In this document: positions 1 to 7,739 of the stretch, piece by piece | Numbering within the stretch: the stretch's first letter is position 1 | Layout: each line of letters starts with the position of its first letter | NCBI GenBank assembly: GCA_014647935.1 | Contig: BMQD01000004.1 | Coordinates: 206,155 to 270,154 of the forward strand | Origin: Planomonospora parontospora | Lineage (GTDB): Bacteria; Actinomycetota; Actinomycetes; Streptosporangiales; Streptosporangiaceae | Length of the DNA stretch: 64,000 nucleotides | Direction of reading: 5' to 3' | Translations under genes and position numbers: made by a program | Notes under the pieces: generated by a model | What the model was told of the DNA's origin: nothing | Database searches by the model: none | The model's input: only the letters and a program-made list of their open reading frames with translations

Positions 1-2
1 CG

Positions 3-623
3 TACGTGGTCGCGGTCCCCGCCGACCGGAGCGACACCGCCCGGGCGGTGGACTTCGCGCAGACCTACGCCCGCGTCGCCACCCAGCCGGAGATCCTCGC
101 CCTCGCCCTGGACGACGCCTCCCCGCCTCCCGTTCCGGACCCCGCTCTCCTCCCCCGGGGGACCTCCCCGGACACCGGTGTCCCGGGGGCCTCCGTCCCG
201 GAGGCCTCCGTCGAGCGGCTGCGGCGCGCGGTGCAGGCGTCGGCCTCGCCCGACGCCCCCCTGGTCGGGCTGAGCGCCTCCGCGCCCGGTCCTCGGCAGG
301 CCGCGGACCGGGCCAACGCCGTGGCGACCGCCCTGATCACGTATGCGAACTACCAGGCGGTCAACACCCGCGTCCGCCTCGTCCGCTTCACCAAGGCCCT
401 CCCGCCCGCCTCCCCCTCGTCTCCGCCGCCCGCGGTCGGCGCCGCGCTCGGCGCGACCGGTGGCGTCCTGGTCGGCGCCCTCGTCTGCCTCACGGTCCCG
501 GTCCGGTCCTCGGCCTCCTGCGGCCGGCTCCGTACGGCCCCGGCCCGGCCCGCCACGCGGAAGGTGACGGTGCGGGTGCGACCGGCCGAGCGCGAGGCGG
601 CCCTGGGGGAGGTCCGGGCATGA
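3..623 (+). CDS. Wzz-like chain-length/polysaccharide co-polymerase, C-terminal part (partial)
   Basis: The reading frame is open to the left edge, so the true start lies outside the window. The visible part has a predominantly Ala/Pro/Arg soluble segment with helical stretches such as PRQAADRANAVATALITYANYQ, the style of a Wzz/capsular biosynthesis periplasmic helix, followed by one hydrophobic segment (GAALGATGGVLVGALVCLTV, about 60 residues before the end) and a basic cytoplasmic tail. It overlaps the next gene by ATGA, so the two are probably co-translated. The Wzz assignment is inference from helix-TM-tail layout and from the glycosyltransferase next door; a generic membrane protein is the alternative. 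Confidence 0.55.
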   Translation, partial: YVVAVPADRSDTARAVDFAQTYARVATQPEILALALDDASPPPVPDPALLPRGTSPDTGVPGASVPEASVERLRRAVQASASPDAPLVGLSASAPGPRQAADRANAVATALITYANYQAVNTRVRLVRFTKALPPASPSSPPPAVGAALGATGGVLVGALVCLTVPVRSSASCGRLRTAPARPATRKVTVRVRPAEREAALGEVRA

Positions 624-1993
624 CCGCCTCCCGGCGGGGCTGGCCCGCGGCGCTGGCCCCCTCCGTGCTCCACGTCAGCCGGCCCGTGGACGGCGGCGTG
701 GCGGGCTACGTCGCCGTCCTCGCCGCCGACCAGGTACGGCGGGGCTGGAACGTGGCCGTCGCCTGCCCCGGCTCCGGGCGCCTGCCGGACGAGCTGGCCG
801 CGCTCGGCGTCCAGTGGCTGCGCTGGGAGGCGTCCAGGTCGCCGGGGGCCGGCGTCCCCGGCGAAGCGCGGCGGCTCCGCCGGCTGATCGACGGGTTCGC
901 CCCGCACGCCGTCCACCTGCACTCCGCCAAGGCCGGGCTGGCGGGCCGCGCCGTGCTCCGCGGCCGGATCCCCACGCTGTTCCAGCCGCACGGCTGGTCG
1001 TGGCTGGCCGCCCGGGGCGCCGCGGCGCGGGCGGCCCTGGCCTGGGAGCGGGCCGCCGCCCGCTGGGCGGGTCTGCTGGTGTGCGTGGGCGAGGGCGAGG
1101 CCGCGCTCGCCCGGGAGCAGGGTCTGCGCGGGAACTTCACCGTGGTCCGCAACGGGGTCGACCTCGACCGGTTCCGTCCGGCCGGTCCCGGCGGCAGGGC
1201 GGCGGCCCGGCGGCTGCTCGGCCTGCCCGAGCACGCGCCGCTGGCGGTCTGCGTCGGCCGGGTCACCCGGCAGAAGGGCCAGGACCTGCTGGTCGGCGCG
1301 TGGGAGCGGGTCACCCGGGTCTGCCCGGACGCCCGGCTGGCGGTCGTCGGCGACGGCGACCTCCGGCCCGCCCTGGGGGCGGCGGCCGGGCTCGGCGTGG
1401 TGTTCACCGACGCCGTCGCCGACGTCCGTCCCTGGTACGCGGCGGCCGACGTGGTCGTCCTCCCCTCCCGCTGGGAGGGGTTGCCGCTGACCGCGCTGGA
1501 GGCGCTCGCGAGCGGCCGCTCACTGGTCGCCGCCGACGTCCCCGGCCTGTCCGAGGTGGTCACCCCCCGGGTCGGCGCCCTCGTCCCACCGGAGGACGCC
1601 GGGGCCCTGGCCGAGGCGGTCGCCCTCCGGCTCCGTCATCCGGTGCTCGCCCACCAGGAGGGGGAGGCCGCGGTCGCCCGGGCCGCGGACTTCGGCATCC
1701 GGCCCGTGCTGGACCGGCTGGCGGCGCTGACCTGGCGCGTCATCCGGGACGTGCGGGCGGACGCGGCCGGGGGACCGGCCGGGAGCGTCCCGGCCTCCCG
1801 GTGGGACGAGGGCGACGGGAACGGCATGGACGGCGGAGACGGCGGAGACGGCGGCGGGGGGCTCCGGGGCGGCGCGGGAGCCGCCGGTGACGGGGACGAC
1901 GCGGACGGGTGTCAGGGCCGCGCGGGAGCCGCCGGGGACCCGGTCCCGCCGCCCGGCCGCCCGGCCCGGCCCATCGACTCGCGGAACGCCTGA
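620..1993 (+). CDS. Glycosyltransferase family 4 (GT-B fold)
   Basis: Predicted to transfer a sugar from an activated donor to a polysaccharide or lipid-linked acceptor at the inner membrane face. The N-terminal half has the glycine-rich acceptor-domain opening SRPVDGGVAGYV. The C-terminal half has VGRVTRQKGQDLL and the donor-site block PSRWEGLPLTALEALASG, the EX7E-type motif of GT4 enzymes. The last 75 residues are a Gly/Asp-rich low-complexity tail encoded by GGCGGAGAC repeats, not part of the fold. The ATG overlaps the upstream stop (ATGA). The 3' end overlaps the convergent GH26-like gene by 82 bp. The family is clear; donor and acceptor cannot be read from the sequence. Confidence 0.88.
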   Translation: MTASRRGWPAALAPSVLHVSRPVDGGVAGYVAVLAADQVRRGWNVAVACPGSGRLPDELAALGVQWLRWEASRSPGAGVPGEARRLRRLIDGFAPHAVHLHSAKAGLAGRAVLRGRIPTLFQPHGWSWLAARGAAARAALAWERAAARWAGLLVCVGEGEAALAREQGLRGNFTVVRNGVDLDRFRPAGPGGRAAARRLLGLPEHAPLAVCVGRVTRQKGQDLLVGAWERVTRVCPDARLAVVGDGDLRPALGAAAGLGVVFTDAVADVRPWYAAADVVVLPSRWEGLPLTALEALASGRSLVAADVPGLSEVVTPRVGALVPPEDAGALAEAVALRLRHPVLAHQEGEAAVARAADFGIRPVLDRLAALTWRVIRDVRADAAGGPAGSVPASRWDEGDGNGMDGGDGGDGGGGLRGGAGAAGDGDDADGCQGRAGAAGDPVPPPGRPARPIDSRNA

Positions 1994-2958
1994 GCCGAGC
2001 GGGGGTTGTCCCGGCACTGCCAGACCCCGTGCGGGCAGTAGTCGGAGATCGAGTGGTAGGCCACGTCGTGGGTGCGGATCCACTCCAGCATCCCCCGCAC
2101 GTACTCGGGGCGGTCGCCCCGGCGGAACAGCCCCCACTCCGGGAACGAGATCGGCTTGCCGCGCGCCGCCGCGAACCGCGCGTGGTGGCGCATGCCGTAC
2201 GGCTGGTCGAGGTAGTCGTCGAAGGTCCCGCCGGGGGCCTGGTCGTAGCTGTCCATGCCGATGATGTCGACCACGTCGTCGCCGGGGTAGCACTCCGTCC
2301 ACGGGATGGCGTCCCGGCCCCGGCTGGGCGCGAAGTCGAACCGGAAGCCCTGGCCCCCCACCGCCCGCATCACCGCGACGATCCGCCGCCAGTAGGCCTT
2401 CCAGGCCGCGGGGTCGGGTGCGCAGCGGCTGGAGTAGGTCGTCCCGTTCATCTCCCAGCCCAGCACGACGATCGTGTCGGCGGCCCCCGCCGCGACCAGC
2501 CGGGCCGCCAGCCGCCGGAAGACGGGGTCGAAGTCCCCTTTCGCGCCCGCGCGCAGCAGCCCGGCGACCTCGGCGTCGGGCAGCCGCCCCTCGTTGGGCG
2601 CGACCATGGGGACGTTGACCGCCAGCACGCGCCCCGGCGCGGCGGCGCGCCAGCGGGTCCAGGGGTCCAGGATGAAGTCCGGTCCTCGCAGGGCGGTCCA
2701 GTTCTCCCCCGGCAGGTACGTCCGGCCGACGGTCGCCCGGGGGCCGCCGAGCCAGGCCTCGAACCGGGGCAGCCGCTCGGCGCCGCGCGCGTCGGAGGCG
2801 AGGAACACCCCGAACGGGACCGCCGCCGCGGGCCGTACGACCCGCCCGCCGCCATCTCCACCGGTCGAGGGCGGCTCCCCCGGCGGTCCCGAGACCGCGA
2901 GCACGGCGAGCATCCCCCAGCCGAGCGCCTTCACCCGCCTCCCGCGCCCCGTTCTCAT
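1912..2958 (-). CDS. Secreted GH26-like glycoside hydrolase (beta-mannanase type)
   Basis: Likely an exported endo-glycosidase. A basic N-terminus (RTGRGRRVK) and hydrophobic core (ALGWGMLAVLAV) form a signal peptide. The catalytic TIM barrel shows the two glutamates expected in GH26: acid/base in GWEMNG (about E169) and nucleophile in FPEWG (about E274), on top of IIGMDSYDQ and SISDYCPHG strands. ATG at 2958 was chosen; GTG at 2934 (after GGGAGG) and a start at 2979 are alternatives. It converges on and overlaps the glycosyltransferase by 82 bp, suggesting trimming or release of the polymer made by the neighbours. The fold call is good; mannan specificity is unproven. Confidence 0.8.
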   Translation of the reverse strand: MRTGRGRRVKALGWGMLAVLAVSGPPGEPPSTGGDGGGRVVRPAAAVPFGVFLASDARGAERLPRFEAWLGGPRATVGRTYLPGENWTALRGPDFILDPWTRWRAAAPGRVLAVNVPMVAPNEGRLPDAEVAGLLRAGAKGDFDPVFRRLAARLVAAGAADTIVVLGWEMNGTTYSSRCAPDPAAWKAYWRRIVAVMRAVGGQGFRFDFAPSRGRDAIPWTECYPGDDVVDIIGMDSYDQAPGGTFDDYLDQPYGMRHHARFAAARGKPISFPEWGLFRRGDRPEYVRGMLEWIRTHDVAYHSISDYCPHGVWQCRDNPRSAQAFRESMGRAGRPGGGTGSPAAPARP

Positions 2959-3367
2959 CACCCCGGCCGCCCCCGCCATCCCGCCGTCCCCGTCCTCGTC
3001 ACCCCGGCCGCCCCGTCGTCTCCGTCACCCCGGCACCGCCTCCCAGCCGTCGCCCCCGGCACCGCCTCCCGATCTCCGCCGGTACCGCCTCCCTGTCACC
3101 CCCGGTGCCTCCTCCCGGTGGCCGCCGTCCACCGGACTCGGCCCCCGTCGACCGGCGGGGATCCGCACGGCCGCCGAATGAATGCGCACAACGTCCGGAT
3201 TTTTCAGTGAAAGCCATGTTCGGAACCGGTTATCGGAGGGGTCCGAAATTAATCGCACATATCAAGGAAACGCCTCCCGTGGTTCACCGTTATCCGCGGG
3301 AAGCTTATATAGTGAGCGGCGGACGACGACGGGCCCAGATTAATCAATTCATGTGGCGGGCGTATTC
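2959..3367. other. Intergenic region: GC-rich repeat array then AT-rich promoter region
   Basis: The left part is extremely C-rich and contains an imperfect array of a 16-base element related to CCCGGCACCGCCTCCC at 3028, 3055, 3078 and 3101 (spacing 27, 23, 23). From about 3180 the composition drops sharply in GC and contains TATAGT (3308-3313), 55 bp before the ATP-grasp start, a plausible -10 box with no convincing -35. The region separates divergent genes, so it should hold the promoters for both the glycosidase and the ATP-grasp gene. A short open frame here is probably not coding (see rejected items). Confidence 0.5.
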
Positions 3368-4657
3368 ATGAGCACGATCGAGCCGGTGGAGAGCGGCCTG
3401 CCGCACGCCGGCCGGCCCCACGCGGTCCGGCTGGACCCGGCCGTCCCGGCCCTGGTCCTCCGGCTGGACGACAACGTGCTCCACCACGGCACGCTGGCGG
3501 CCGTCCGCTCCCTGGGCCGCGCCGGAGTGGAGGTGCACGCCGTCCTCGAAGGGCGGCACGCCCCGGCCTCCCGCTCGCGCCACCTCGCCCGGACGCACGT
3601 CTGGCCGGACGGTCCGAGGACCCCGGAGGCGCTGACCTCCGCGCTGGAGGCGATCGCCTCGGTCATCGGGCGCCGCGCGGTCCTCCTCCCGATGGACGAC
3701 GCGGGCGCCGTCTTCGCCGCCGAGCACGCCGCCGCCCTCGCCCCCCTCTTCCTGCTGCCCGGGCAGGTCCCCGGGCTGCCCCGCCGCCTGGCGGACAAGT
3801 CCTCCCTGGCCGCGCTCTGCGCCGGGCTGGGCGTCTCCCACCCGGAGACGCACGTGATCGCGACCGCAGGCGACGCCGCGGCCGCCGTCCGCAGGCTGGG
3901 CCTGCCGCTGATGGCCAAGTGGGCCAGGCCCTGGCTGCTGCCCCCCGGCTCCGGACTGCGCAGCACGACACAGGTCCGCACCGCGCAGGAGGCCGCACGG
4001 TTGGCGGCGCGGACCGGCGGGCCCGGCGGCGACCTGCTCTTCCAGCGGTTCGTGCCCGGCACCGCGGGCTCCGACTGGTTCTTCCACGGCTATTTCGGCG
4101 AGGACTCCTCCTGCCTGTTCGGCGGCGCCGGCCGGAAGGAGCGGGCCTACCCGCCCCGCGCCGGCCTGACCACGCTCGGCCGGTGGCTGCCCAACCCCCG
4201 CGTCGAGGGCGCGGCGCGCTCGCTCGCCTCCGGACTGGGCTACCGGGGCGTCCTGGACCTGGACTTCCGGTACGACGCCGCCGCGGACGCCTACCACCTG
4301 CTGGACTTCAACCCCCGCCTGGGCGCGCAGTTCCGGTTGTTCACCGACGAGCGGGGCCTCGACCTCGTCCGCGCGCTCCACCTCGACCTCACCGGCACCC
4401 CGCCGTCCCCGGGCCGCCCCGCGCACGGCCGCACGTTCCTGGTCGAGAACTACGATCCGTTCCCCGCCCTCCACGACCGGCGCATGCACCGGCTGACCTG
4501 TGCCGGCTGGCTCCGGTCGCTGCGCGAGGCCGACGAGTTCGCCTGGTTCGACGGCGACGACCCCCTTCCTTTCCTGACCATGGCGAGACAGACAATGAAA
4601 CGAGGCTTTAACCGCCTCGCCCGCCGCCGCCGGAGCCTTCCCGCGGCACCGCGTTAG
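3368..4657 (+). CDS. ATP-grasp superfamily ligase, substrate unknown
   Basis: About 429 residues with an N-terminal pre-ATP-grasp domain (LRLDDNVLHHGTLAAVRSLG), a central ATP-binding lid (LADKSSLAALCAGLGV, then PLMAKWARPW) and the Mg-binding end of the ATP-grasp fold (VLDLDFRY, then LLDFNPRLGAQFRL with the D-x-N-P-R signature at about 313-317). Such enzymes join a carboxylate to an amine or thiol through an acyl phosphate. ATG at 3368 was preferred over GTG 3353 because the AT-rich upstream offers no Shine-Dalgarno for the latter. It is followed 82 bp later by a flavin monooxygenase-like gene, so the pair may tailor one molecule, perhaps decorating the nearby polysaccharide; that role is inference. 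Confidence 0.8.
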   Translation: MSTIEPVESGLPHAGRPHAVRLDPAVPALVLRLDDNVLHHGTLAAVRSLGRAGVEVHAVLEGRHAPASRSRHLARTHVWPDGPRTPEALTSALEAIASVIGRRAVLLPMDDAGAVFAAEHAAALAPLFLLPGQVPGLPRRLADKSSLAALCAGLGVSHPETHVIATAGDAAAAVRRLGLPLMAKWARPWLLPPGSGLRSTTQVRTAQEAARLAARTGGPGGDLLFQRFVPGTAGSDWFFHGYFGEDSSCLFGGAGRKERAYPPRAGLTTLGRWLPNPRVEGAARSLASGLGYRGVLDLDFRYDAAADAYHLLDFNPRLGAQFRLFTDERGLDLVRALHLDLTGTPPSPGRPAHGRTFLVENYDPFPALHDRRMHRLTCAGWLRSLREADEFAWFDGDDPLPFLTMARQTMKRGFNRLARRRRSLPAAPR

Positions 4658-4739
4658 AATTTTCGAAGCATTCGGAGAACAAGGGATCAGCCGCGGGTCG
4701 ATTCCTTTACGGGGGATTTTAAATGAGCAAGGAGAAAGC

Positions 4740-5996
4740 ATGCGCACGCCGGTAATCGACGTCGCCGTCGTCGGTGCGGGCCCCTACGGGCTCTCCGTCG
4801 GCGCCCATGCCGTCGCGGCCGGGCTGGACGTGCGCGTCTACGGCCGCCCCATGGAGTCCTGGGAGCGGCACATGCCCCGGGGGATGCTGCTCAAGTCGGA
4901 GCCGGCCGCGTCGAACCTCGCCGACCCGCACAGGAGCTACGGCCTGGACGCCTACTGCCGCCCCCGGGGCCTGTCGTGCGCCTACGGCGAGCCCGTGCCC
5001 GTGGAGACGTTCGTCGACTACGGCAAGTGGTTCCGGGCCCGGACCGTCGGGGAGGCCCTCGATCCCTCCTCCGTGACCGAGATTCGCCCCCAGGGAAGGC
5101 TCTTCGCCGTCGAGCTGTCGACCGGGGAGACGGTGATGACCCGGACGGTGGTCCTGGCGCTGGGCTTCCTGCCCTTCGCCCACCGCCCCGCCGTGCTCTC
5201 CGGACTGCCCTCCGAGATCTGCACGCACAGCTCCGAGCACCACGACCTGTCGGCGTTCGCGGGCCGCGACGTCACGGTGGTCGGCGCCGGGCAGTCCGCC
5301 CTGGAGACGGCGACCCTGCTGCTGGAGGCCGGAGCCCGGCCCCGGGTGGTGGCCCGGGTGAACACCCTGCTCTGGAACAACGTGCCGGAGACCCGCGCCT
5401 CGGCGCTGCGGCGGCTGCTGTCCCCGGTCTCCGGCCTGGGCACCGGCTGGCGCTCGTGGATCTGGTCCGAGCTGCCCGGCAGCGTGCGCCACCTGCCCGT
5501 CGCCACCCGCCACCGCATCGTCCGCACGACCCTGGGCCCGGCCGGGGCGTGGTGGCTGCGCAAGCGGTTCGACGGGCACGTCCCGGTGGTGCTGGGGCAG
5601 ACGCTCGCGGGCGCGGTCCACGGCGACGACGTGAGCCTGACGCTCCGCGACGAGAACGGGAGCATCAGGACCGTCCGCACCGAGCACGTGATCGCCGCCA
5701 CCGGTTACCTGGTGGACGTGGAGCGGATGGACGTCCTCGACGGCAACCTCCGCTACGCCATCCGGCGCACCGGGACCTCTCCCCTGCTGACGAGGGACTT
5801 CGAGACCTCGGTCAGCGGCCTGTTCGCCGTGGGGCTGGCCGCGGCCGGCACGTTCGGCCCCGTCATGAGGTTCGTGCACGGCACGCACTTCGCGGCCCGC
5901 CGGGTCACCCGCGGCCTGGTCGCCGCCGTGCGGGCGCGCTCGATGCTCTCCGGGGTCTCCGCGCGGCCGGCCCGGCCCCGCGAGTACATCGGCTGA
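4740..5996 (+). CDS. FAD/NAD(P)-dependent flavin monooxygenase-like oxidoreductase
   Basis: 418 residues with two dinucleotide-binding sites: an N-terminal FAD site (VVGAGPYGLS, residues 12-17) and a central NAD(P)H site (VVGAGQSALETA, about 182-187), plus the late ATGY motif (HVIAATGYLV) typical of class B flavin monooxygenases and ornithine/lysine N-hydroxylase relatives. It probably hydroxylates or oxidises a small substrate in the cytosol. AAGGAGA 6 nt before the ATG is a good ribosome-binding site. It lies downstream of the ATP-grasp gene in the same direction. A hairpin candidate follows at 6046-6069. Substrate unknown. Confidence 0.85.
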   Translation: MRTPVIDVAVVGAGPYGLSVGAHAVAAGLDVRVYGRPMESWERHMPRGMLLKSEPAASNLADPHRSYGLDAYCRPRGLSCAYGEPVPVETFVDYGKWFRARTVGEALDPSSVTEIRPQGRLFAVELSTGETVMTRTVVLALGFLPFAHRPAVLSGLPSEICTHSSEHHDLSAFAGRDVTVVGAGQSALETATLLLEAGARPRVVARVNTLLWNNVPETRASALRRLLSPVSGLGTGWRSWIWSELPGSVRHLPVATRHRIVRTTLGPAGAWWLRKRFDGHVPVVLGQTLAGAVHGDDVSLTLRDENGSIRTVRTEHVIAATGYLVDVERMDVLDGNLRYAIRRTGTSPLLTRDFETSVSGLFAVGLAAAGTFGPVMRFVHGTHFAARRVTRGLVAAVRARSMLSGVSARPARPREYIG

Positions 5997-6045
5997 GGCT
6001 CCGCACCGGACCTGCACGGCTCCGCACGACCCTCTCGGGCTCCGG

Positions 6046-6069
6046 CGCCGCCGTACGGCCCCGGCGGCG
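6046..6069. terminator. Small GC hairpin after the monooxygenase gene
   Basis: CGCCGCC and GGCGGCG form a 7-bp stem around a 10-nt loop, 50 bp beyond the monooxygenase stop. There is no U-tract, which is common in high-GC actinobacteria. It is a weak candidate terminator. Confidence 0.35.
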
Positions 6070-6182
6070 TCACCCCGTACGGCTCCGCGCGGCCACCGGG
6101 AAGTGACGTCTTCGTGACGAACCGGGCGGGCACGGCGCGCGTCTCACCAGGCGGACGACACGGGACCCTCGGGGAGAAGAGC

Positions 6183-7649
6183 ATGGAACGCACTCCGGAC
6201 CGACGGACATTCCTCCGGATCGGCGGCCTGGCCGCCCTCACCGCGGGCGCCGGGTCGCCCGCCCGCTCCGGTCCCGGCCCGTCGGACTGGAGGGCGCTGG
6301 GCCGCGGACTGGACGGCAGGCTCGTCCGGCCCGGTGACGGCGCCTACGACGCCGCCCGCCGCCTGTTCAACCCGGCCTACGACGGAGTGCGGCCGGCGGG
6401 CGTCGCCTACTGCGCGAACCCCTCCGACGTGGCCGAGTGCGTGAACTTCGCCCGCCGGATGAGGGTGCCGCTGGCCGTACGGTCCGGCGGGCACTCCTAC
6501 GCGGGCTGGTCCACCGGGTCCGGGCTGGTCGTCGACGTCTCGCCGATGAACACGGTCGCGTACGCCTCCGGGCGGGCGACCGTGGGGGCGGGCGCCAGGC
6601 TCGTCGACGTCTACGACCGGCTCGCGGCCCGCGGAGTGAGCATCCCGGCGGGCACCTGCCCCACCGTCGGGGTGAGCGGGCTGGCGCTGGGCGGCGGGAT
6701 CGGCGTGGTGTCCAGGAAGTACGGCCTGACCTGCGACGTGATGGAGTCGGTACGGATCGTCACGGCCGACGGGCGGCTGCTGGACTGCGACGCGGACCAC
6801 GACCCTGACCTGCTGTGGGCCTCGCGCGGCGGAGGCGGCGGCAACCTCGGGGTGGCGGTCTCCTTCGGCTTCCGGACCCATCCCGCCCGCGAGGTGACGG
6901 TCTTCACCCTGCGCTGGCCGTGGGCGAGGGCGGCCCGGGCGGTACGGGCCTGGCAGGCGTGGGCGCCGTCCGCCCCGGACGCGATGTGGTCCACCCTGCA
7001 CCTGAGCCGCGACGGCGGCGGCACGGACGTTCGGCTCGTCGGCCTCCACCTCGGGAGTCGGGCGGAGTGCGAGCGGCTGCTCGACCCGGCGGCCGACCGG
7101 ATCGGCCCGGCCTCCTCCGCCTCCGTCAGGGAGGTCCCCTACCGGCAGGCCATGATGATCATGGGAGGCTGTTCGGACCTGTCGGTCTCCCAGTGCCACC
7201 GGGGCGGGTCCCTGCCCGGTCAGACCCGCGACGGCCGGCTCTCCCGGGACCGCTTCTCGGCCAGGTCGCACCTGGCCTACCGCCCGCTGTCCGAGGGCGG
7301 GGTCAGGAAACTGGTCGCCGAGGTGGCGAAGACCGGCGACCACACCGTGCTCCTGGACGCGCTGGGCGGCGCGGTCGGCCGCGTCCGCCCGGACGCCACG
7401 GCCTTCCCGCACCGGGCCGCGCTGTACAGCGTGCAATACTACGCCCACCGATCCGGGGCGGCCGGCTGGACCCGGGCCGCCCGGGCCGCGATGCGCCCCC
7501 ACTTCGGCGACCACGCCTACGTCAACTACGTCGACCCCGAACTGGACGGCTGGCGCACCGCCTACTACGGGGCCAACTCCTCCCGGCTCGCCCGGATCAA
7601 GGCCGCCTACGACCCCGGCCGCCTCTTCCGGCTCCCGCAGGGCATCTGA
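6183..7649 (+). CDS. Secreted berberine-bridge-enzyme-type FAD oxidase (Tat-exported)
   Basis: 488 residues. The N-terminus DRRTFLRIGGLAALTAGAG is a twin-arginine signal, so the enzyme is likely exported folded with FAD. FAD_binding_4 features include RSGGHSYAG, whose His104 is the usual 8-alpha-histidyl attachment site, and GTCPTVGVSG, whose Cys159 matches the 6-S-cysteinyl site, so bicovalent FAD is plausible. The C-terminal BBE motif (AYVNYVDPELDGW, then YYGANSSRLARIKAAYDP) is complete. GGGGAGAAG precedes ATG 6183, which also positions the Tat motif correctly. Relatives oxidise carbohydrates or secondary metabolites; the substrate cannot be told here. Confidence 0.9.
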   Translation: MERTPDRRTFLRIGGLAALTAGAGSPARSGPGPSDWRALGRGLDGRLVRPGDGAYDAARRLFNPAYDGVRPAGVAYCANPSDVAECVNFARRMRVPLAVRSGGHSYAGWSTGSGLVVDVSPMNTVAYASGRATVGAGARLVDVYDRLAARGVSIPAGTCPTVGVSGLALGGGIGVVSRKYGLTCDVMESVRIVTADGRLLDCDADHDPDLLWASRGGGGGNLGVAVSFGFRTHPAREVTVFTLRWPWARAARAVRAWQAWAPSAPDAMWSTLHLSRDGGGTDVRLVGLHLGSRAECERLLDPAADRIGPASSASVREVPYRQAMMIMGGCSDLSVSQCHRGGSLPGQTRDGRLSRDRFSARSHLAYRPLSEGGVRKLVAEVAKTGDHTVLLDALGGAVGRVRPDATAFPHRAALYSVQYYAHRSGAAGWTRAARAAMRPHFGDHAYVNYVDPELDGWRTAYYGANSSRLARIKAAYDPGRLFRLPQGI

Positions 7650-7739
7650 GCCGCTCCCCGGGCCGTGTCCCGGGACACCGTCCCGTCCCTTCCGGGCGCG
7701 GGCGCGGGTACGGTGTGCCCGACCGGACCCGGAGGAGCA

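Noticed and set aside
3105-3371. Open frame overlapping the ATP-grasp ATG by ATGA
   Set aside because: The overlap looks like translational coupling, but third-position GC is about 50 percent where real genes here exceed 85 percent, no domain is visible, and a likely promoter lies inside it.
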